Both the position numbers and the translations under genes were made by a program. Shown here one piece after another: positions 1-5,665 of a DNA stretch of 7,708 bases (its first letter is position 1; the number at the start of each line of letters is the position of its first letter). The stretch is from Candidatus Cloacimonadota bacterium (GTDB lineage: Bacteria > Cloacimonadota > Cloacimonadia > Cloacimonadales > TCS61). Below the pieces are notes generated by a model. It saw only the letters and a program-made list of their open reading frames with translations, did not search any database and was not told the DNA's origin. The stretch is from the NCBI GenBank assembly GCA_030668345.1, contig DAOUUD010000079.1:1-7708 (forward strand), written 5' to 3'.

Positions 1-24
1 GACTCCCCTACGGGATACCAGTTT

Positions 25-46
25 GTAGCCGCAGTTATGCGGCTAC
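25..46 (-). terminator. Hairpin overlapping the selB stop codon (possible terminator)
   Basis: A perfect inverted repeat has arms at 25-33 and 38-46 and a 4-base loop (34-37). The selB stop codon (43-45) lies inside one arm. The stem is GC-rich and unusually strong for this AT-rich region, so it should form in the selB transcript. It is not followed by a U run on the minus strand, so it is not a textbook intrinsic terminator. It may end transcription with a factor, protect the 3' end, or act on translation termination. The structure is certain from sequence; the role is inferred. Confidence 0.4.
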
Positions 47-1980
47 TTCCTGCTCTCCACAAACTTCTTCGTCAGGAACCTGTAATTACCGCGGCGAATA
101 GAGATGCTGCTGCTATCGAAATACTCCAGTATGATCAGCGAATTCGTTCTGTTACATTCCATAATATCGCGGAATTGCGCAACCGAAATGCCATCGGGAT
201 TTTGCTGCAAATATTCAACTAACTGTTGCTTCGCTTCTTCTAAAAAATCGTGGTGAAAATACTTTTTCTGCAAGAAATATGCTTTGCTATTATCAACTAA
301 ATAATTGAGAACCTGGTGCAGCTTTTTTTCATCCACGTTAATTGCAATTTGAATTTCAGAAATACCTACTGAATTACTGCCCACATTTTGCAGATAGCTT
401 TCCACTTTTTCGATCAGGTTTTGAGTAATATTATCCAGATTTACATCGTGGGAAGTCAGCGCCCAGCTTTTGTTCGTATGTTTCAATTTACCATTTTCCT
501 GCATATCATCAAGCAGCAGTTTTAAAGTCATTTTAGTTATTTCATTCTGCTCTGTACCAAAGATCCCCATTAATTCATTAAATGTTTTACCCGTTTTTTT
601 CAGAGGATTTTTTTTATGGAATTCCTGCAATCCGGTTAGAATTTTATTACGCGTGGCAGTTTCAAATTTCTTTTGCATGAGAAGAATGTTATTTTCTCCC
701 TGGTGAAAAACAATATCACCGGGTAATTGCCTAAATATTATATCTATCAGATCGTCGGGCTGGATATTCAGTTTATTGGCAATATCTGTATGCAACAGCG
801 GCAGCGGTGCCTTTCTTATCTCTGCTAAAACGAGTTCTTTCAAATCCCCGGAAGAAAGTTTTTTCACAATATCTATCTGTTCTTCTCTTCTTCTACGGTG
901 ATGCAGCGGATAAGGGTCAATTATCTCTCCTCCGCCCAGCGTGAGATCTCCGGATGAATTCCTGATAATAAATTTATCTCCAAAAACTGCAATTATCGGT
1001 TTGGGAAGATAGACCTGAACCAGGCAGGTTTCTCCACTGGATATGGAATTCTTATCTAACAGATGCATTCTTGCCATCAGTCTGCCGGTGCCCAGAAGAA
1101 AAATAACCTGAGTCCAAAGCTGAAGCGAAACATCTGGCTGGAAGATAGTTATCTTTGCATCGATCAGCCTGGTTTCTTTTATTTTTCTATCGGAAAGCAC
1201 CATACCGCGAGTGAAATCTTTTTGTTTCAATCCAACCAGGTTAAATGAAGCCCTGTCGCCAGCACTAACGGTATTAACTTCCTCTCCGTGATGTTCCAGC
1301 CTGCGGATGCGTAGTTCTTTACTTCCTGGCAGAAGATATACTTTATCGTCTTTAGAAATCGAGCCGGACAGCACAGAACCGTTGGTAATAGTACCAAAAC
1401 CTTCCTGCGAGAATATGCGGTCGATATACAGGCGGAAAGCACCTTCGGAACTGCGTTGAGGGATCTTTTCAACATTATCTGTTATTGCCTGTAGAAGCTT
1501 ATCCATACCGGATTTGCTAACTGAGGATACTTTGATAATAGATGCCCTTTCCAGGAAAGAATCTTTTACAAATTCACGAAGTTCATCTTCAGCCAATTCG
1601 ATCAGTTCTGTATCAACCAGATCTATCTTGGTTAAAACGATTATCCCGTGCTTTATTCCGAGTATATTCATTATTTCCAGATGCTCTCTAGTTTGAGGCA
1701 TTATCCCTTCATCCGCAGCGATGATGAACAGTACAAAATCTATGCCGCACGCTCCAGCCACCATTGTCTTGATGAAATCTGCGTGACCGGGAACATCGAT
1801 AATTCCCACGCTATTGCCATCCGGCAGATCGAGATGAGTGAAACCCAGGTTCATGGTGATACCACGCTGCTTTTCCTGTTTATGTGTATCGCAGTCGAAG
1901 CCAGTTAAAGCTTTTATAAGTGTGGTTTTACCATGATCCACATGTCCGGCGGTTCCCATTATCAAATGTTTTTTATCCAT
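43..1980 (-). CDS. selB: Selenocysteine-specific translation elongation factor SelB
   Basis: SelB is the GTPase that binds Sec-tRNA-Sec and delivers it to ribosomes paused at a UGA followed by a SECIS hairpin. The 645-residue product has the translational GTPase motifs in order: G1 GHVDHGKT (12-19), G2 RGITMNLGF (about 39-47), G3 DVPGH (62-66) and G4 TKID (117-120). EF-Tu-like beta-barrel domains follow (about 175-355, ending near GGGEIIDP at 349-356). The remaining ~285 residues match the size of the winged-helix region that binds SECIS RNA in SelB and is absent from EF-Tu. Length is close to E. coli SelB (614 aa). An in-frame GTG lies at 1986, but AGGAAG (1991-1986 on the minus strand) sits 5 bases before the ATG at 1980 and would overlap the GTG, so ATG 1980 is chosen. 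tRNA-Sec lies just upstream, divergent, which supports the call. It is the only minus-strand gene seen here. Confidence 0.96.
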   Translation of the reverse strand: MDKKHLIMGTAGHVDHGKTTLIKALTGFDCDTHKQEKQRGITMNLGFTHLDLPDGNSVGIIDVPGHADFIKTMVAGACGIDFVLFIIAADEGIMPQTREHLEIMNILGIKHGIIVLTKIDLVDTELIELAEDELREFVKDSFLERASIIKVSSVSKSGMDKLLQAITDNVEKIPQRSSEGAFRLYIDRIFSQEGFGTITNGSVLSGSISKDDKVYLLPGSKELRIRRLEHHGEEVNTVSAGDRASFNLVGLKQKDFTRGMVLSDRKIKETRLIDAKITIFQPDVSLQLWTQVIFLLGTGRLMARMHLLDKNSISSGETCLVQVYLPKPIIAVFGDKFIIRNSSGDLTLGGGEIIDPYPLHHRRRREEQIDIVKKLSSGDLKELVLAEIRKAPLPLLHTDIANKLNIQPDDLIDIIFRQLPGDIVFHQGENNILLMQKKFETATRNKILTGLQEFHKKNPLKKTGKTFNELMGIFGTEQNEITKMTLKLLLDDMQENGKLKHTNKSWALTSHDVNLDNITQNLIEKVESYLQNVGSNSVGISEIQIAINVDEKKLHQVLNYLVDNSKAYFLQKKYFHHDFLEEAKQQLVEYLQQNPDGISVAQFRDIMECNRTNSLIILEYFDSSSISIRRGNYRFLTKKFVESRK

Positions 1981-1985
1981 GTTCA

Positions 1986-1991
1986 CTTCCT
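1986..1991 (-). promoter_or_regulatory. Ribosome binding site of selB, deciding the start
   Basis: AGGAAG on the minus strand lies 5 bases before the ATG at 1980. It overlaps the alternative GTG start at 1986, which makes that start unlikely. SelB proteins normally begin a few residues before the HLIxGTAGH motif, which also fits ATG 1980. Confidence 0.7.
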
Positions 1992-2111
1992 ATACTAAAT
2001 TACATCTTTTTTTACTTTTTTTTTCTATTTGTTTTCGTCAAGAAATGAAAGCCTTATTTAATACTAAAAAATTCTTTACACAATGACCTGCATACATTTG
2101 TTGGTTTCCTC

Positions 2112-2206
2112 AGAGAGGATGGAACTGGTGTTTCAGCCGGTCTTCAAAACCGGTAATGGGCAGCTAAAACTGTCTACGGCAGGTTCGATTCCTGCCCTCT
2201 CGGCCA
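2112..2206 (+). tRNA. selC: tRNA-Sec (anticodon TCA)
   Basis: The RNA has all the marks of a bacterial tRNA-Sec. The anticodon is TCA (2144-2146) in loop CTTCAAA on stem 2137-2141/2149-2153. The D stem is extended to 6 bp (2120-2125/2130-2135) with only a 4-base loop. The long variable arm has a 6-bp stem (2158-2163/2170-2175). The T arm is 2179-2183/2191-2195 with loop TTCGATT. CCA is encoded (2204-2206) and the discriminator is G2203, as SerRS requires. The acceptor 3' strand is only 7 bases (2196-2202), against 8 in E. coli. Six pairs are Watson-Crick (2113-2118 with 2196-2201) and the end pair A2112/G2202 is a mismatch, so the 5' end is uncertain by 1 base either way. It delivers Sec with the adjacent SelB. 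Confidence 0.95.
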
Positions 2207-2302
2207 TTTTAAATAACTTTTTACTTTTCAATCTATTTTCTTGCTAAAACTACATTGACAGAAATAAACTTACGTTTTTTTTGTAAAAGGGTTAATTCTC
2301 AT

Positions 2303-2309
2303 AGGAAAG
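2303..2309 (+). promoter_or_regulatory. Ribosome binding site of the M28 lipoprotein gene, deciding the start
   Basis: AGGAAAG ends 5 bases before ATG 2315. The reading frame is open further upstream to an ATG at 2255, but that start has no Shine-Dalgarno sequence and would put 20 polar residues ahead of the lipoprotein signal peptide. Confidence 0.7.
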
Positions 2310-2314
2310 AAAGG

Positions 2315-3202
2315 ATGTATAGATATTATTTGGGATTTTTGTTGTTAATATTGATTTCATGTTCGAACCCGGTACCGGAATTTAACAAGGAAGAAGCCTT
2401 TTCTTACCTGGAAGCTCAATGTGATATCGGCCCACGTTATCCAGGTTCGGAGGAGATCGTTTTATGCAGGAACCTGATAATTTCCGAATTGAAAAAATTT
2501 GGTGCATCCGTTCGGGAACAGCAATTCAATGTAGAAGTAAATGGCATCGAATATCAGGGTGTAAATATCATTGCCGGTTTTTACCCCAGGATGAGCAGAC
2601 GAACCCTGCTGGGAGCGCATTATGATACCCGACCCTGGGCAGATAAAGAAGAAGATCCTGCTCTGCACAACACTCCCATTCTGGGAGCAAATGATGCGGC
2701 TTCCGGTGTAGCGGTTCTACTTGAACTGGCTTCTATTATTTCTGAAAAACAACCCCGGCAATATGGAATAGACCTGGTTTTTTTTGATATGGAAGACATG
2801 GGAGAATACAATAAGAACGAAACCTGGTGTTTAGGCTCCAGCTATTATGCTCAAAACTTTTCCGGCATAAAGCCCGAGAAAGCAATTATCGTAGATATGA
2901 TCGGTGATGCAGACCTTGAAGTTGAAATGGAATATTATTCCTATCATAACAGTCCAAACCTTGTGAATGAAGTATGGGATGTGGCTGAAGAAGCCGGCTT
3001 TAAAGAATTCAATGCCAGAATAACAAAAAGAATTTATGATGACCATTATCCGCTCATCGTAGCTGGATTCAATGCCATCGATATTATCGATTTTGAATAT
3101 CCCTACTGGCATACTCTGGAAGATACTCCCGATAAATGTTCGGCCAATTCTTTGTATGTGATAGGTCAGACCCTGTTAAATTTAATTTATAGGGAAAAAT
3201 GA
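2315..3202 (+). CDS. M28-family glutaminyl-peptide cyclotransferase-like lipoprotein
   Basis: This is a zinc-dependent M28-fold enzyme, probably exported. Members of this branch either cyclise N-terminal Gln to pyroglutamate or act as aminopeptidases. The 295-residue product starts with a short lipoprotein signal peptide: hydrophobic residues 6-15, lipobox LISC, lipidated Cys16. M28 metal/catalytic motifs follow in order: GAHYDT (H102, D104), GANDAASG (D127), FFDMEDMG (E160, D161), VDMIGD (D194) and WHTLEDTPD (H266). The E-D pair (instead of E-E), the WCLGS segment soon after, and the C-terminal YWHT-ED-P motif are features I associate with bacterial glutaminyl cyclases rather than classic M28 aminopeptidases. 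It is the first gene of the six-gene operon and overlaps the next gene by 4 bases (ATGA). The in-frame ATG at 2255 is rejected in favour of ATG 2315. Family assignment is strong; cyclase against peptidase is unresolved. Confidence 0.85.
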   Translation: MYRYYLGFLLLILISCSNPVPEFNKEEAFSYLEAQCDIGPRYPGSEEIVLCRNLIISELKKFGASVREQQFNVEVNGIEYQGVNIIAGFYPRMSRRTLLGAHYDTRPWADKEEDPALHNTPILGANDAASGVAVLLELASIISEKQPRQYGIDLVFFDMEDMGEYNKNETWCLGSSYYAQNFSGIKPEKAIIVDMIGDADLEVEMEYYSYHNSPNLVNEVWDVAEEAGFKEFNARITKRIYDDHYPLIVAGFNAIDIIDFEYPYWHTLEDTPDKCSANSLYVIGQTLLNLIYREK

Positions 3203-3810
3203 AAAAGTTCTTAAGAAATTATTTAACCGAGAATGAGCAGAAGATTCTTCTTTTTATTCTGTTTTTTGCCTTTTTGGGTTTAATATTCAAATATACCGGT
3301 TTAATAGCTGGCAATGATTCTGCAGCGCCTGACAGCTTGAATTTTGAAAAAGATTACGAAATAAAATATGACCTGAATAATGTAACTAAAGAAGAATTGA
3401 TTACTATTCCCGGAATCGGTGAAAAAAAAGCTGCGGATATTCTCGACTATAAAAGAACTCATGGATTCAGTTCGAAACGTGATATAATGAATATAAAAGG
3501 AATTGGTGAAAAAACATATATCAAAATAGAAAAATATTTTTACAGTCTAGCTAATGAGGAAGAACTGGAAATATCCGAATCTGTTTCTGAAACAACAGAT
3601 CATAAAAACCCGGTAAAGATAAATATCAATAATGCTTCTGTGGAAGAATTTACAGAATTAAAAGGAATAGGACCTACTAAAGCAGAAAAAATAATTGCCT
3701 TGAGAAATGAATTGGGTCGTTTTACAAGTATCGAGGATCTTTTGCAGGTAAAAGGTATAGGTCCCAAAACCCTTGAAAAATTTAAAGATCAAATAATATT
3801 AGGAGAATGA
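3199..3810 (+). CDS. Membrane-anchored ComEA-like double helix-hairpin-helix protein
   Basis: The product has 203 residues. A short basic N-terminus is followed by one transmembrane segment (about 14-37). The rest is predicted to lie outside the cytoplasm. It carries two ComEA-type units, each a pair of helix-hairpin-helix motifs: GIG at 72-74 and 101-103 in the first, GIG at 156-158 and 186-188 in the second. An acidic Ser/Thr/Glu linker (about 118-137) joins them. Such motifs bind double-stranded DNA without sequence specificity. ComEA receives DNA during natural transformation, and a membrane anchor fits that role. No other competence gene is in the window, so a DNA-uptake role is inferred. 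The usual ComEA has one HhH pair, so the duplication is notable. ATG overlaps the M28 stop by 4 bases, with AGGGA 3 bases before the start. Confidence 0.85.
   Translation: MKKFLRNYLTENEQKILLFILFFAFLGLIFKYTGLIAGNDSAAPDSLNFEKDYEIKYDLNNVTKEELITIPGIGEKKAADILDYKRTHGFSSKRDIMNIKGIGEKTYIKIEKYFYSLANEEELEISESVSETTDHKNPVKININNASVEEFTELKGIGPTKAEKIIALRNELGRFTSIEDLLQVKGIGPKTLEKFKDQIILGE
3801..3805 (+). promoter_or_regulatory. Ribosome binding site deciding the start of the acidic protein
   Basis: AGGAG lies 7 bases before ATG 3813 but only 1 base before ATG 3807. Start 3813 therefore fits far better, even though ATG 3807 would form an ATGA overlap with the previous stop codon. Confidence 0.65.
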
Positions 3811-3812
3811 TC

Positions 3813-5000
3813 ATGACCGATAAAGCTAAACCCACATTAACCCTGGCTCAGTTGTATGAGAAACAGGACCAATTACTCGATGCATTGGTGATCTACCAGC
3901 AATTAATAAATAAAGAATATTCGGAAGAGCTGGATGATAAGATCAAAGATTTGAAAAATAAAATATTCAACGACGGTGCTCTCGAATACAGCCCTGCCAT
4001 AGACAAGATATTCACAACAGAAGATAAAAAGAACTTCAAGATCCTTCCACATGATGAATATGAAGCTTTTATTGAATCTCAAGCCCAGCATAACAATGAG
4101 GAAACTTACCCGGAAGAAATGCTGCAGGAAAAAGCACAGAAAACCGCTATCACAAAACCCCTTACAGATGATATTCCTGAAAGCGAACAGGAATTGGATG
4201 AAGAACCAACTATGGAAGTTGCTCCCGACGAAACTGAAGATATAGCTTCAGAACCAGAACTTAAAGAAGAAGAAACTGAATCCTTCTCAGAAATACAAGA
4301 TGAATCCGAAACTATTTCTATAGATGAAGAAATTGCTCCCATCAGCGATGAACCGGAAATGGAGATATCAGAAGAACCCGATGCAGAAATGGATATAGGT
4401 GTGGAAACTATGGAAGATACCCTAACAGAAGAGAGCCGGGATACTGAAATTCCTGCGGAAGAACATAAAGCTGAAGAAGATCAACTTGATGAAATACCGG
4501 AAAACGCAAGTGAAACAGACCTTTCTGCTGCGGATGAAAAAGAACAGCTTGAAGATACAACCGAATCTGAAATTAAACAAACTGAGAATATATCTGAACC
4601 AGAAAGTATAGCAAAGCAAGATCAGGCAATAGAAATGGAACCTGAAGCCGATGAACCATCTCCGGAAGTTGAACCTATTGAAGAGCCTGTAAAAGAGGAA
4701 AAAAAAGAAGAAGAAATCGAACCGGAATCAGAAACAGAACTACCAGGTAAAAAGACCTCAGAAGTGGAATCCGAAATTGAACCTATTCAACCCTTAACAA
4801 ATATCGAGGAAAAACTGCATACTCCAGAAGGAGCAGATGTATTGGACGTTTTGAAAGATCTGAAGAATATCGATGCAGAGTCTTTGAATAATATCCTTAT
4901 CGAAAACCTGGGAGAAGACAGAACTTTGGATGAAGTTAAACTTTCTGATGTCCATTATGCGCTGGAACTGTTAAAAAACACAGATGAAACTGAAGAATAA
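3813..5000 (+). CDS. Acidic low-complexity protein with TPR-like N-terminus
   Basis: I do not recognise a named family. The 395-residue product has three parts. Residues 7-50 form a TPR-like helix pair (LAQLYEKQDQLLDALVIYQQL), followed by a short conserved-looking stretch to about 95. Residues about 97-335 are an extremely Glu-rich segment with Asp, Pro, Ser and Thr, expected to be disordered. Residues 336-390 form a Leu-rich, probably helical C-terminus (ADVLDVLKDLKNIDAESL). There is no Cys, no Trp, no signal peptide and no membrane segment, so it is probably cytoplasmic. The layout (two small folded ends joined by an acidic linker) suggests a scaffold or adaptor, but no function can be assigned. 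ATG 3813 is chosen on the Shine-Dalgarno spacing. The 3' end overlaps the Cys-rich small gene by 17 bases. Confidence 0.8.
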   Translation: MTDKAKPTLTLAQLYEKQDQLLDALVIYQQLINKEYSEELDDKIKDLKNKIFNDGALEYSPAIDKIFTTEDKKNFKILPHDEYEAFIESQAQHNNEETYPEEMLQEKAQKTAITKPLTDDIPESEQELDEEPTMEVAPDETEDIASEPELKEEETESFSEIQDESETISIDEEIAPISDEPEMEISEEPDAEMDIGVETMEDTLTEESRDTEIPAEEHKAEEDQLDEIPENASETDLSAADEKEQLEDTTESEIKQTENISEPESIAKQDQAIEMEPEADEPSPEVEPIEEPVKEEKKEEEIEPESETELPGKKTSEVESEIEPIQPLTNIEEKLHTPEGADVLDVLKDLKNIDAESLNNILIENLGEDRTLDEVKLSDVHYALELLKNTDETEE

Positions 5001-5157
5001 AAACTTTAATAAATTATGCATTAAATGCGAAAAGAAATGTAAACAACCGGAAACCATAATCCTTCTGGGTTGCCCGAACTTTGAGTTAAAACCACGTCAG
5101 CTCGAGATCAGGTTTTCTTACGACAGGAAAAATGAGAATTATAACCGGAAAATTTAA
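4984..5157 (+). CDS. Small Cys-rich protein (57 aa), possible zinc-binding
   Basis: An open frame fills the whole apparent gap between the acidic-protein gene and rsmD. The product has 57 residues and four Cys in a CxxC-x3-C-x10-C pattern (C12, C15, C19, C30), followed by a CPNF motif and a Lys/Arg-rich tail containing KPRQLEIRF. This looks like a small zinc-ribbon or treble-clef-like metal site. It overlaps the upstream gene by 17 bases and rsmD by 26 bases, as expected for translationally coupled operon members. ATG 4984 is the only Met start in the frame (an in-frame stop lies at 4972-4974). Its own Shine-Dalgarno is weak: GGAA is 16 bases upstream, so coupling to the upstream gene would be needed. 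Function unknown. The clustered Cys and the exact fit argue for a real gene, but without a homology search it stays probable, not certain. Confidence 0.62.
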   Translation: MKLKNKNFNKLCIKCEKKCKQPETIILLGCPNFELKPRQLEIRFSYDRKNENYNRKI

Positions 5158-5665
5158 AAAAGCCCATCTTTTTTCTGTTCCGGGGAAAACTTCACGTCCT
5201 ACAACCGATTATACAAAAGAGGTTATTTTTTCCATCCTTTACGATTGTAAGGACAAAAAGGTACTCGATCTTTATGCCGGCAGCGGCTCTCTGGGTCTGG
5301 AAGCAATAAGTAGAGGTGCATCGTCTGCTGTTTTTGTCGATCTTTCCAATAAAGCGATCACTACGATAATTCGTAATATGAACAAACTTGGATGTAAAGA
5401 AAACTGCTTGATAAAGAAAAAAAAAGTTTCCGTTTTTCTCAATAATTCTCCGGAAAAATATGACCTGATATTTCTGGATCCGCCTTATAAAAAGAAACTG
5501 GTAAATAAAACTTTAGAAGCGATATATGAAAACGATCTGCTGAACCCGGATGGCCAGGTAATAGTAGAACATTCCAAGGATGAAAAACTTGACGAAAAAT
5601 GGGCTTCCAGGATTGAGAAACAGAAAATCTCGGGAGCAACCCGGATTTCGATATTGGGAGCGTAA
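5132..5665 (+). CDS. rsmD: 16S rRNA (guanine-966-N2)-methyltransferase RsmD
   Basis: RsmD methylates N2 of G966 in helix 31 of 16S rRNA, near the ribosomal P site, using S-adenosylmethionine. The 177-residue product opens with the family signature (MRIITGKFK, then SRPTTDYTKEVIFSIL at 21-36). It has the SAM-binding motif DLYAGSGSLGLEA (46-58), the acidic residue after motif II (VFVDLS, 68-72) and the N-methyltransferase catalytic motif DPPY (116-119). Length is typical of the family. AGG lies 4 bases before the ATG and falls inside the small Cys-rich gene, with which rsmD overlaps by 26 bases. The stop codon directly abuts the cysS start. Many bacteria pair rsmD with coaD; here the partner is cysS. 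Confidence 0.95.
   Translation: MRIITGKFKKAHLFSVPGKTSRPTTDYTKEVIFSILYDCKDKKVLDLYAGSGSLGLEAISRGASSAVFVDLSNKAITTIIRNMNKLGCKENCLIKKKKVSVFLNNSPEKYDLIFLDPPYKKKLVNKTLEAIYENDLLNPDGQVIVEHSKDEKLDEKWASRIEKQKISGATRISILGA

Noticed and set aside
1..20. Resemblance to the conserved 16S rRNA segment around CTCCTACGGG
   Set aside because: Only a short match with extra and differing bases, and the neighbouring sequence is not rRNA; chance similarity at the window edge.
1063..1908. Several open frames on the plus strand opposite selB
   Set aside because: All lie inside the strongly supported selB frame, show no recognisable motifs and have no start context.
2075..2098. TTTACA at 2075-2080 with TACATT at 2093-2098 as a tRNA-Sec promoter
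   Set aside because: The spacer is only 12 bases, too short for a sigma-70-type promoter.
2255..2287. Perfect TTGACA at 2255-2260 as a promoter for the six-gene operon
   Set aside because: No acceptable -10 at 16-18 bases; the nearest candidate TGTAAA is 21 bases away. A promoter is expected in 2207-2314 but cannot be pinned down.
2255..2314. Upstream in-frame ATG that would lengthen the M28 protein by 20 residues
   Set aside because: No Shine-Dalgarno, and it would bury the lipoprotein signal peptide behind a polar segment. ATG 2315 has a good ribosome binding site.
4106..4342. Ser-rich minus-strand open frame opposite the acidic protein
   Set aside because: A shadow of the repeated Glu/Asp codons on the plus strand, with no ribosome binding site or domain.
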